From: Allolobophora icterica
Lineage: Eukaryota > Annelida > Clitellata > Crassiclitellata > Lumbricidae
Direction: 5' to 3'
NCBI GenBank assembly: GCA_963556255.1
Contig: OY744611.1
Coordinates: 67,001-131,000 of the forward strand
DNA: 64,000 nucleotides
The translations under genes and the position numbers were made by a program. Positions 1 to 9,108 of this stretch are shown here, one piece after another. The stretch's first letter is position 1. Each line of letters starts with the position of its first letter. The notes beneath the pieces are model-generated. The model was not told the origin of the DNA and ran no database searches. It saw only the letters and a program-made list of their open reading frames with translations.

Positions 1-263
1 TGTACATTGTCTTACGTTATCACGAGGCAGGAGCCTTATATTGTCTTAAGTTATCACGAGGCAGGAGCCCATACATTGTCTTAGGCTATCAGAGGCAGGA
101 GCCTGTACGTTAATTTTACGTCATGACGAGGCAGGAGCCTGTACATTGTCTTACGTTATCACTAGGCAGGAGCCTGTACATTGTCTTAAGTTATCACGAG
201 GCAGGAGCCTTATAATTATTGTCTTAAGTCATTAAATTTTTATCAATAGACAGGAGCGACATA
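1..263. repeat. 35-bp minisatellite, right end of an array
   Basis: About seven degenerate units of the motif GGCAGGAGCCTGTACATTGT followed by CTTACGTTATCAC(T/G)A. The array fades after position 215 into ATTGTCTTAAGTCATTAAAT and a last GACAGGAGC. It is identical to the right end of the full array at 56478-58047, so the window begins within an array. Confidence 0.9.
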
Positions 264-591
264 CCGGTTGGGTTTCCACGTGAGTGGATTAGCGGCTTAG
301 TTGTGGAGTTGTGTGATTTCCTTTGTGTCTCTGTTTACTGTTTTGTGAAAGTAGTAATTTTTGCATTTTCTGGTGCGCGACCTCTCAAATTATTTATTTG
401 AACAACTATTAGGCCGTACTTGTTATCGAGCCACATATATTGAGTCTTAGAGGGATTCGAGCGAAGGCGGTTGGAAGACATCCAGTGCAGTAAGAGTCAG
501 TGGAATAGCACATAAGGCGGACTGCAGCAGCGGCATCAGAGGGAAAGCAGTTTGTGTAAGCCTGTACGTCGTGAGCACATAACTAGTTTAT
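264..591. other. Unassigned interval
   Basis: No coding pattern, inverted repeat or recognisable TE end was seen between the minisatellite and the SINE. The same sequence occurs at 58048-58375. Confidence 0.4.
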
Positions 592-810
592 TCCGGATAT
601 TTCTATAGCGCCTCTCGAAGTCAACTACTACTCAGAGGCGCTCCCGACTACAGCACTTGATACTGTGCCGGAATTTTCACGCCGAAGCGCCACGAGCAAT
701 TGCGAGTGAAGGACTTGCCCAAGGTCCGTACGCAACGGCTAGAGTGGGATTCGAACCTGCAACCCTCCGGTCACAAGGCGCCGAACTTACCACTGAGCCA
801 CCACGCCCCA
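592..810 (-). mobile_element. tRNA-derived SINE
   Basis: Read on the minus strand, the head has a perfect RNA polymerase III A box (TGGCTCAGTGG, 800-790) and B box (GGTTCGAATCC, 757-747). A body of about 100 bp follows, then a 3' tail at about 647-600 reading GGGAGCGCCTCTGAGTAGTA and ending in a GAGGCGCTATAG stem. That tail closely resembles the 3' end of the LINE at 29257-32190, implying that LINE's machinery mobilises this SINE. It lies directly beside a LINE fragment. A functional tRNA is unlikely because the acceptor stem and anticodon arm do not pair. Confidence 0.8.
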
Positions 811-814
811 CGAA

Positions 815-1140
815 CAGATCACATTGTTGGACAAAGAGCAGGTGGCAAGAAGACGACTGAGATCAGAGGTAAAGATACTATAGAGAATGGGGCCCAAGGC
901 TGATCCCTGAGGAAGGCCAGAACGGACTGGGGTCCAGAGGGATCTATGTAACAGTAAACAACCGATGAAGAAAGGTAGGAGGTCAGCCACTCAAAGGGAT
1001 TTTCAGATAGACCGAAGGATTTAGACAAGCGATTGAGGAGGATGGCATGGCCGACCGAGTCAAAGGCAGTGCTGACATCGGAGTGCAAGAAGGGAGACTT
1101 GGGAGCGATCAATCGCGCCATAGAAATCCGAGAGAAGGCA
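815..1140 (-). mobile_element. LINE reverse transcriptase fragment (CR1/L2-like)
   Basis: The minus strand encodes reverse transcriptase (RT) motif A (HSDVSTAFDSVGHAILLNRL), then a frameshift, then motif B and the following block ([20 protein letters not shown]). The order and wording match CR1/L2-type non-LTR retrotransposons. No endonuclease or C-terminal region is present and the frame is broken, so this is a dead fragment. A SINE lies immediately downstream on the same strand. Confidence 0.8.
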
Positions 1141-1163
1141 ATATACACTACATGTATACACAA

Positions 1164-2042
1164 ACCTAGGCGTTCAAGTAAGACTGGAAGCTGAATAAGT
1201 ACGATGGCGCACCAAAATCAAGATCTGACCTGACCTGAATAAGTGCTGCTATATGTGTAAGAGCAAGAAATCAGCTATTTAATGTCATTCAAGTGTTCTC
1301 TACTATAGTCTGAAATAAACGGTTAATGTGATCTGTTGACATTTGACCTTCTGACTTGGCTTCTCAGACGGATCATGATTCCTGAACGTATCAGATTATG
1401 TTACTTCCCTGGACAAGCTCCATGGAGGATCTGGCATGGCTAAGACCTCTGCCAACACTCATCTGACATTTGTCTTTACCTGTTCTATGCTTCTCTCTTA
1501 AGCAGCATGTGCCCAGACACGCAAAGACACCCGTCGGCAGACTGTCTTGATTACTCACGACACCGGCCAAGCTGAAAAGATGGAGAAGATGGAAATCTGC
1601 TTCTGTTTGCGTTGTGCTGTTCCCAACTTCGACACTCGCGGTATCCTTAGCTGCTCCTGTTCGCCTTCCTGCATTATTACTTCCTGCTGACACCACACGC
1701 GCCCTGCAAGTATCTGCGCGACTGCTCCATGAGTCTTCATTATTGCACAAACGTTGAATTTTCAAACTTTCTGTTATAGCGCAAAGGTGGTTTGAGAAAA
1801 CCCTCTGACTTGTCTCAACGTAGGTTCGGTGGTTTACGCATTTGTTTTCGAATCCAGTCGACGTCACAACAGTCCACCATATGTGCTGTAACGTCACACA
1901 ATGGATGTAGTATTTTTCAGTTTAACGACACTGTATGATAACAAAGATCATTAGCGTCGCCATCCTCCATTATTTATGTTTGGAACTGGCACTGCCAGAT
2001 GTCTTAGACTTCGCATTTAATAATATTTTAATTGATGCATAT
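1164..2042. other. Unassigned interval with an open minus-strand frame
   Basis: A 168-codon minus-strand frame (1897-1391) and an overlapping 61-codon frame (1740-1555) are open but match no family I recognise. Neither has supporting splice neighbours or a plausible continuation, since minus-strand sequence downstream is LINE debris. I treat them as chance ORFs. One of the three substitutions between the duplicate copies (1811) lies here. Confidence 0.3.
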
Positions 2043-2461
2043 GCAAGTATTAGGGCTGTACCGAACATTCGCTTCGTATTCGCTTCGGGGCCGAATAGTG
2101 GGCCAAATGGCTATTCGGTATTCGGCCGATAGTAGTGGTCGGACCGAATACGAATAGTGGTCACGCGACATCTGTTACTGCACATGCGGCTGCTTTAGCG
2201 AGTGGACTGAAGTAACTATCTCATTAACATAATATATGCTGTGGTTGCAGCCAAGCATTGCTTACTGCCTGGACCGAGGTATCGCAGTGTCAGTAGTCTA
2301 TTCTTTGTGTACAGTGAGTGAACGTTAACGTATTTTTGAATGTTGTCGGTAGACCTATTTTGTACACTATTCGTATTCGTATTTGGCCGAATAGTTGGTC
2401 CAATTATTCGTATTCGGCCGAATAGTGATATTCACCTATTCGGTACAGCCCTAGTAAGTAT
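2043..2461. mobile_element. hAT-type MITE
   Basis: The element is 2051-2453 (403 bp). Its TIRs read TAGGGCTGTACCGAA on both ends. Flanking 8-mers GCAAGTAT (2043-2050) and GTAAGTAT (2454-2461) match at 7 of 8 positions, fitting a slightly decayed 8-bp hAT TSD. The interior consists of inverted and direct copies of GGCCGAATAGTG and CGAATACGAATAG and has no ORF, so it is non-autonomous. Confidence 0.75.
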
Positions 2462-2495
2462 GTATGTTGCTATATATATACGACCACTTGAGAAA

Positions 2496-2690
2496 GATTG
2501 GGGCCCGTAGAGTAATGGATAACACACCGGCGTGAAGAGCAGTAGGCACCAAGATCGATTCCCGTAGACCCGGAAGGTTTATGCAGCCTTCCACGCGCTA
2601 GGTGGCAGCGGTGGCTAAATGAATAGTAGGCCGTGATGGCGCCCTGTGGCTGCCGTATAAAAACAGTTGTATTCGACTCCCGTAAAATTG
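2496..2690 (+). mobile_element. tRNA-Arg-like SINE (candidate)
   Basis: GGGCCCGTAGAGTAATGGAT followed about 45 bases later by AGATCGATTCCCGTAGACCC resembles the A-box and B-box halves of a tRNA. The D-arm wording AATGGATAA recalls tRNA-Arg. The anticodon stem does not fold well, and a body reading GCAGCGGTGGCTAAATGA follows, so a degenerate SINE is likelier than a tRNA gene. Confidence 0.45.
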
Positions 2691-2703
2691 TTATCATGTG
2701 CTT

Positions 2704-2727
2704 CTACTGTATACATGTATACAGTAG
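2704..2727. repeat. Perfect 24-bp palindrome
   Basis: CTACTGTATACA is followed directly by its reverse complement. It lies just past the SINE-like element and is preserved in the second copy at 60488-60511. The function is unknown. Confidence 0.8.
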
Positions 2728-3187
2728 CTGCCGTTTCTACCATAATGTATGTTCACAATACAGCGCAGTGGGGTTAGCAGGCGCTTAAATAAAGAAATTT
2801 TTTATATTATTATTATTTTTTTTTTTATTTTTTTGTCCCGAGGTATCAATGGTCCCTCAGGAATAGAAAGAAATTATGTTGGGAGCAGGGGACAATGTCT
2901 GGAAAATCAAACCTCGTCGTTCGGAGGCTCTGGGAATATAAAACATTGAAGTTATAAGAAGATAATAATTTTTGAGAAAAGGAGTGTATTGCACCAATCA
3001 TCATGGAAAGCTTAGCACAAGGTGTCAGATGTTATATAGGTGACCTTAGCGGTCGCTTAAGGTAGGATAAACATTTGCATAACACGACAAATATTTGTGA
3101 GACAACCGAACCACTTAGGCCCTACTGAAATTCTTAACCTGCCGCTTTTTACTCGAGATTCGAATGCGGCGGCGATTGCCTGGTTCA
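2728..3187. other. Unassigned interval with a T-rich tract
   Basis: Contains a TTA/T-rich tract at about 2799-2836 that carries one of the substitutions between the duplicate copies. No gene was recognised. Confidence 0.4.
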
Positions 3188-4429
3188 TCTGGGACCAGGG
3201 CTGTAGTCGATATACCCGTGATCGATCGAGTCAGTCGATCAAGTCGATCGAAACTCGGCCAAGTCGAGTCGGTCGAAAAAGCGTCGACTCGATCGACTTG
3301 CAAGTCGAGTCGATCATATATTTTGACAAGTCGAGTCGATCGTTGTTTCCTCGACTCGACTCGACTATGAAATATTTTCTAACTATTTTTGCTGCTACTT
3401 CACAAAACGACTCACATGATGTGATGACGTAATGCTTTGTAAACGCACAACTACCGTATTAACCTGATTTGAAATTCAGTGCAAACTATGAGCCCTTGGT
3501 GATTTCGTATAGTGGAAGCTGCAGATACGTTTTTTCACAGTTTTACGGTGAAATTGGAAAGATTAAGATGCGTTAAAATGCGTTAGTTTCAGGAAATTTC
3601 AGCTTTGCAGTCAGCATGATGTAAAAATAGTTGTTATTTTACATCATGGTAGTCAGTAACGACAATCTCAAAACTTTCGAATGTCTGTATGTTAGGACGG
3701 GACTGAATGCTTCGACTTTGGCCAAGAGTAGTGGCTCGGAAAGTGTTTAATAGTTGCGTGAGCTAACCTCAGGCAAAGTACAGACCTAAGATGGATAGAA
3801 TTACACATAATATCCGATATAACCAATAAGAATATTTTGTCATTTTTTACAATCAATGGAAAAGTTTATTATACTAGGCCTACATATTCATGAAATGAAA
3901 CGCGTCTATAGCACAATAAGTCAATTACTACTTTAGCAAGCATCAAATACAAAGCGCCAGCCAAAAGTTGTGTGAGCATGCTTGTGCCTCGGCGCTACAG
4001 AGCCAAAACTTGTGCGACAATTAGCACCTTTGGCGCCATGGCTCCCGGGCCCCTGGCCAAGAGATACAGCCCAAGTGGACAAAGTCGATCAAGTCGATCG
4101 TTTATTCGCCAAGTCGATCGAGTCGACGAGAGGTCGACTAGTCGACAAAGTCGATCGAGTCGATCGTCGGCCGAGCCAAGTCGATCGTAGCAGCTCGACT
4201 CGATCGATCACGGGGTATAGTAGTCGAGGGTATACGCGGGTATACAGCGTATACTCACCTCTAGAGACCGTATACTCACCTCACAAAATATTTTTATTTA
4301 TTTATATTAAAATACTGTAGCTTATACTCACAAAATACTGTAGCGTATACTCACCTCTAATTTGTTTCGGAAAACTAAACGGTAGCGTATACTCACCTCT
4401 AATTTTACCACTACAGCCCTGTCTGGGAC
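3188..4429. mobile_element. Non-autonomous hAT element with GATCGA-rich arms
   Basis: The element is 3196-4421 (1226 bp). It begins and ends with the perfect 12-bp TIR CAGGGCTGTAGT and is flanked by a perfect 8-bp TSD, TCTGGGAC (3188-3195 and 4422-4429). Both features are diagnostic of hAT transposons. Inside, both arms carry clustered AAGTCGATCG and GAGTCGATCG repeats (about 3215-3365 and 4075-4205) in opposite orientation, so the element can fold back. The right arm also has repeats of GTATACTCACCTCTA. No transposase frame was found. Confidence 0.88.
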
Positions 4430-4525
4430 ATGATGTCTTACACTTCCAATTCATTTAAAACCATTATAATAGTTATTGCAATGGACGCCTATAATAGGCT
4501 TCGGTTACTTATATTTCAGAAAATA

Positions 4526-4574
4526 TGTGTGTGTGTGTGTGTGTGGGTGTGTGTAGGTGTGTGTGCGTGTGTGT
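4526..4574. repeat. (GT)n microsatellite
   Basis: Imperfect GT dinucleotide run. It makes a cysteine/valine-rich stretch in a spurious ORF. Confidence 0.95.
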
Positions 4575-4869
4575 TCTTTATTACAGCTTATATTATGTAC
4601 AGTAATGAAGAACATGTTAATGCGTATACTTGTCTGAGTCAGAGGTCATCCGTGGCGAAACCTAGACAATCTACGAGAAAAGTAAACCTCCTGGAGGAAA
4701 ATTACAATCTAATATATAAGAAATGTATTTGTTTATTTACTTATGTATCCTTCATTCAGTCTTTTATTCATTCAACTCATAACTTGCGTAAAATCAGTGA
4801 ATTGTCATCGGAAGCTCGATATGAATATATAAGATTGATTTTTCCAGGGAGTTATACAGAGTCCTCTCA
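4575..4869. other. Unassigned interval
   Basis: A long plus-strand open frame crosses this region but is built from the GT microsatellite and low-complexity sequence. No real gene was recognised. Confidence 0.4.
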
Positions 4870-5255
4870 GCAGACACGAACCAACAATCGCTGCAGCTCC
4901 AGCGCTCTACAGAATAGACCATCGTGTTCCACAATTATGGACCACCCTACAAAATGGTTGTCTATTGCGCGTGATCCAAAAGCCAGTAGACTTTTCAGGA
5001 AGAATATTTAACGGCAGAGAGTTCCAGAGAATGGTCATCTCCGGAAGAAGCCAACGACAGTAGAGATGAGACAATCTCAGGATACAGAAATTTGCTCCCA
5101 CTAATTCTCGTAAGTTCTCGCTCAGATGTATAGGACCAATCGTGTGGAATTGATTACCTCATCATCTTTCGTCAATCTGTGTCGTGATATCCCGTAGTTC
5201 TGACTCGCTTCTAGTGAAGTAGCAAATGTCGTCAGCAAATAGGAGTATAGAATAA
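4870..5255 (-). mobile_element. Decayed LINE fragments
   Basis: Two pieces of non-LTR retrotransposon coding sequence lie on the minus strand. 5255-5155 encodes the RT catalytic block LLFADDICYFTRSESELRDI, containing the FADD motif. 5100-4900 encodes FCILRLSHLYCRW...TILWNSLPLNILPEKS, resembling the conserved C-terminal block of jockey-superfamily LINEs (yrhsFFPRTI.lWNSLP). Frames are broken by stops and shifts. They lie in the 3' flank of the propeller gene. Confidence 0.6.
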
Positions 5256-5505
5256 TAACATCATTTAATCAGTGTCGCTTGAAGTAATTAGATTATGTAA
5301 TTAGTTTTGACAAGTTCTAATTAAATTTAATAACACTCATCAAAGTCTAAAAGATGTCTGATTTCTTAGTTTACGCTTCACTCTACGCTGTGTAATATAC
5401 ATAGTCCCATCCATCGAGCAAGACGGGTCTCAAGCAACGCGACATACATAGTAGATTAATCTGATCAATCGAAACAGAAAATTTTTGTCAGTTAGTTGTG
5501 AGTGT
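5256..5505. other. 3' flank of the beta-propeller gene
   Basis: AT-rich sequence with no recognisable element, between LINE debris and the stop codon at 5507-5509. Confidence 0.4.
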
Positions 5506-5511
5506 TTTATT
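5506..5511 (-). promoter_or_regulatory. AATAAA overlapping the stop codon
   Basis: The coding end reads CGA AAA TAA AAC, so the canonical polyadenylation hexamer AATAAA contains the TAA stop. If used, it would leave a very short 3' UTR. Confidence 0.4.
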
Positions 5512-6456
5512 TTCGACTAAGATTGTAAATATTGAGTCCTTCTCTTGAATTAAAACATCCTCCAACGATCAGTTGTTTCTTTTCTTCGTCGTAATACAAT
5601 CGCTTTGGCCTTTGGATACTTGTTTCTTCTTCTCTTGTTGGGCAAAGAATTCGATTAAAGTTTAGATCGGAATCCAAGAAAATCACTCTGCCATTCCCTC
5701 GGTCAGCCACAAACACTTGATCATCTGAGTTGACTGAGAGATAATTGGAATAAAGAATAAGATCATTCAGTTCTTGTGTTTCATTTGAAGGAATAAAACG
5801 ACGGATGACCGTCTGTCCATCGCCGGTCACTTCACTTATGATAAACCTAAGATCCATCAATAGCCCATCGGCCTTCCCTTTTTTTCCCTCTTCAATCAAC
5901 CCGTGAATGATGATTAAATTTCCAGTAGATGTCTCCACCGCATGCTGAGGGTTCTTGATTTCTTTTGGCAATTGAATGGAACGAAGAAGTTCTGCAGCTG
6001 ATCCGTAGATATTCAAAATGGACGATGACTCATTGGACGATGACTTATTGACCAACAACAACTGACCATCCCTGGACACTGACAGAGTATGTGACTCATA
6101 TTCAATGGTCAGCCATTTGATGATTTTGTATTGGCCACCTGTTTCTCTGGTGATCTTCCAGACACATTTTTCAAACTTGCCGCTTAAGACATAAAGACAA
6201 TTTTCCTTCTCATTGGAACCAATGTCTATGAGGAAGTCATTCTTTTCGGTGTCGATTTTCTTCACAAGATGAAATGGATCCAGATCCTGATAGACATGAA
6301 TTACAATTGTAGAAGGCACAATCGGTGATCTACAGACAACGTAAATTTCATTTTGCAGTTTAGTAACTCCCCACACTTCTCTAGTAGCTCCACATAATTT
6401 TCCATTTATTCCAACGTGGATTCTCTCAATGAAGTTGATGGAAATCGGACACATGA
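5507..6456 (-). CDS. Beta-propeller (NHL/SMP-30-like) terminal exon, gene A
   Basis: Terminal exon of 950 nt (316 codons plus 2 nt) ending in TAA. The acceptor is TGTGTTTTTATTTTAG followed by TC ATG TGT, so the upstream intron is phase 1. An open frame runs on through the acceptor to 6550, but the pyrimidine tract argues against translation there. The protein has repeated propeller-like blades: VWGVTKLQNEIYVVCRS, LYVLSGKFEKCVWKI, HTLSVSRDGQLLLVN, NYLSVNSDDQVFVADRGNGR with VIFLDSDLNF, and a last blade RLYYDEEKKQLIVGG. The D-R-G-N-G-R-V pattern is typical of NHL-type blades. No signal peptide is evident in the exon. It is similar in layout to the exon at 54515-55371, which is spliced to an F-box-like exon, so gene A probably needs an upstream F-box exon. 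None was found between 6457 and 8300; the nearest same-strand F-box exon is 12032-12218. A duplicate begins at 63291. The exact propeller class is inferred by eye. Confidence 0.75.
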
Positions 6457-6595
6457 CTAAAATAAAAACACAGTTAAAGCTAATACAGTAACAATTTACT
6501 ATATTCAATACTTTTATTACAAGCGCTGCTATTGCTTGCTTTCGATTCATTCTTTGTTTATTTACTACAACTTTTATTTATTTAAATAACAAACC

Positions 6596-6759
6596 AGGGG
6601 CGTCTACAACATAGAAACCTTGGAGCAAATGCTCCATCAAAGAAATAGGGGGAGATCTGTCAGTGTGTGTGCCACCATTTTAGGGGGCGGAGGAACGGGA
6701 AGGGGGAAGAAGAGGGAAAAGGGACGTTGCTCCAATGACTTAGGGGGATAGACGCCCCT
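6596..6759. mobile_element. Short MITE, AGGGGCGTCTA family
   Basis: 164 bp bounded by AGGGGCGTCTA and its inverse TAGACGCCCCT, with a second internal inverted match (TTGGAGCAA / TTGCTCCAA). A second copy of the same family lies at 33407-33599. No ORF. No convincing TSD could be fixed. Confidence 0.7.
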
Positions 6760-8314
6760 GCCTGTGTCAAATGTTCGCTCCTTCAATATATCCAACTTAC
6801 GACTAAATAAAAACCAAATTATTAATGTATAAATTAACAATTTTATTCATTCATTTAGTATATTTTCTATTGTAATATCAGATTTAAATATTAAACGCAT
6901 TTCCTACCTTAGCTAATTGAATCTATTACTGTATGTTCTTTTATATTTATTTTATGCTATTTATTTGTTTTATTTATTTATTTTGTTTGACTCCCTTATT
7001 TTCATGAAACTCGCTGTTCGTCAGTTGATCTTATTCGCTGTTTATCTCTAACTCACTGTCTGTTCGTCAATTTCAGTATTCAACTACATTCCGCGAATTC
7101 ATCTTACTAGCTCCTTACACTTAACTCTTCAGTCTTATTCATTTGAAGCTGTCATGTGATCTAAGTCCCATTTCACGGTCACGGTCTATACTGAAACATA
7201 ATATTTAATATTTGAAGAAATTCTTCTGTTCTCGCTTTTGGGGACATTGCCCCGGCTCCTCAATTATTGGGGGGCACTTGCCCCGGCTCCCCCTAGAGTC
7301 TACGCCTATGCTTAATACATAATATAATCAGCAGAAGTAGCTTAGATTAATAGAATTATTAAGACTACACTGGCTAGAAAAACATCAAAATGCTTTTTAA
7401 CTGACCAAGAATGCCGATAACTTATATCAATCTAGTAAAAGTAAATGAAAATGAAGACTCAGAAATAAAGGCTTTACAAGTCTGTTATAGAGAGAAACGT
7501 GATCTACAAAGCCAGGTTTCAAAAGGTGCTAAATTATCGTCAAGCTACTGAAATATTGTTTCAGAAGTCTAGCATAGCTGAGATTAAGACATGCGAAGTT
7601 GAACTAAAGGAAGATGGAAGACACTGCACACAGAGTAAAACTTGAAAAGATAGGGAGACAGAATGGTAAGATCGAAAGCAAGTAAGCAAGACAGAAAATG
7701 AGATGTTGAAATAGCTAAAAGGACAAAAAGACAACCGAAAGAGAACGAGTTATTATGGAATTGATAGTTAGCAGTAAGAAAATCAGGTAGCCTAATTGGA
7801 CAGATGGTAAGATGAAATGAATTACTAATAAAAAAAACTGAAAGAACGCTATAAAGTTACAATGGCTGCATCAAGTCATGGAAGCCGTGAAAGAGCAGTA
7901 GACAAAATCGAAACTGGAAACAGACAATGAGAAAGATAAGCAAATCTACAGTTAGAAATAGATTAATAGTCATGCCACCTGTAGAATATAGAAGCCAAAC
8001 ATAGAAACCCTGTCAGTTCCGGAGATAAAGTTGAGAAAAAAGCAGAAAGACAATTTAGATATAAGATGGTGACCGTTATTTAAATAAATAAAAGTTGTAG
8101 TAAATAAACAAAGGATGAATCGAAAGCAAGCATATAGACAAATTTCTTCAGAAACAGAAAAACAGAGACACAGAACTGACATACTATCAGAAATTCATAA
8201 TGAAAACAAAGATTTATTTATTTCTTTAATATCTTCAGTATGAAACAAATTTACATGTAAACAAAACGCCCCATTTCATACGCATTAACGTTACAACGGA
8301 AGTCTCTGCTGACT
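6760..8314. other. Non-coding interval between genes A and B
   Basis: Mostly AT-rich. 7215-7310 holds repeats of CCCCGGCTCC and the end GAGTCTACGCCTATGC, probably a MITE remnant of an AGGCGTAGAC type. 7440-7960 is A-rich and lysine/glutamate-coding in all plus frames but full of stops; it could be a dead TE. No F-box exon for gene A was seen here. Confidence 0.4.
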
Positions 8315-8655
8315 GTCCAGACCAGAGGTGAAAAGTTTTTTCGGATTTTGGTTTTAAACAATAAGAAAGAAAACCACAAATTTGTTTTTCAAAAATAAAT
8401 ATCTGTTTTCTTTTTTATTTTTGTAAAATTATTTTAATAACATTGATTTAATTATTTTTAATTTTCGGAAATCGCAACTAAATTAAGCTCAGTTGGAGCA
8501 CTTGTTCATGCCATATTTCATGATTTTCATTATCCGAAATCTGAAAATCTTAGAAACAACCAAAACAACAAAACCATAAAACAAAAACAAAACAAAAAAT
8601 AAAGAACAACGAAATGTTTAATCTTGAAACAGTTTTTTGCACCTCTGGTCCAGAC
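8315..8655. mobile_element. hAT-type MITE inserted in the gene B coding region
   Basis: The element is 8323-8647 (325 bp). It starts CAGAGGTGAAAAG and ends TTTTTTGCACCTCTG, an imperfect TIR with CAGAGGTG perfect. A perfect 8-bp TSD, GTCCAGAC, lies at 8315-8322 and 8648-8655. The interior is A/T-rich with no ORF. On the minus strand its first 30 bases supply the last nine codons and the TAA stop of the CARD gene. Confidence 0.88.
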
Positions 8656-9108
8656 CCCATGCCCCAACAAATATTTTGGACAAGTTTACGCCAGTGGTAT
8701 TAAGTATCATTTTATGTTGAGTGATTTCAAAGAACTTGCCAACTGTTTTCTTGAACTGATTACTATCAATGTTGATCACTATCGATTGTATAATCTCAGA
8801 AGTAGATGATCGATTATCTGCAAGACCTAAGAATGCGTCTGTCAGATGATTCGATTCGTACAACTTCTGAATATTCTCAAGAGCTGCTTGTGAATGACAC
8901 CACATCCAAACGACCACAGTCTCTCTATCCAGTTGAGAGTTAAGGATCTCTATGCCTTTCTCATTCAATTGGCTGATGATTTTTTCAGTTTCATGTGATC
9001 TTGGTTTGGTTCTGTCTCGAAGGTCTTCGATTTTTTTATGAAGTAGCTGTGCGTCTATAACCGGTGCACACTTCGCATCATGAATTTGCACCTCGAGTTT
9101 TATTACGA
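8618..9108 (-). CDS. Gene B terminal exon, TRADD-N-like domain
   Basis: 491 nt: 2 nt plus 162 codons plus stop. The acceptor is CTTTCTCTTCTGTTTTAG. The protein opens with a beta-strand-like VIKLEVQIHD, then a charged helical stretch (LLHKKIEDLRDRTKPRS), then GIEILNSQLDRETVVVWMWC and HSQAALENIQKLYESNHLTD. A strand after a leading hydrophobic patch followed by a helix ALENIQKLYES resembles the TRADD-N type domain common in invertebrate death-fold proteins (from memory, unverified). The last nine residues, QRCKKLFQD, are encoded by the inserted hAT MITE. Without the insertion the frame would run seven codons further (SQQRLPL) to a TAA. Confidence 0.6.

Larger units (their letters stand above)
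1..6216. repeat. Left copy of a long near-identical duplication
   Basis: The whole interval matches 57785-64000 at a constant offset of 57,784 bases, with no indel noticed. Three substitutions were seen: T1811/C59595, T2818/A60602 and G2974/C60758. The block starts inside a minisatellite and ends, because the window ends, inside a beta-propeller exon, so the true duplication is longer than 6.2 kb. Divergence of about 0.05% is very low for an invertebrate, which fits a recent tandem duplication or an assembly overlap equally well. Confidence 0.95.

Noticed and set aside
727..810. Functional tRNA gene on the minus strand
   Set aside because: A and B boxes are perfect but the acceptor and anticodon stems do not pair, and a SINE body and LINE-like tail follow.
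1391..1897. 168-codon minus-strand gene
   Set aside because: No recognisable motif, overlapping frame equally open, and no partner exons.
2498..2572. tRNA-Arg gene
   Set aside because: Only the promoter-like halves resemble a tRNA; the cloverleaf cannot be completed.
6457..6550. N-terminal signal peptide for the gene A propeller (MNRKQAIAALVIKVLNIVN)
   Set aside because: This open stretch lies upstream of a strong pyrimidine tract and AG; the phase-1 acceptor shared with other family members makes it intronic.
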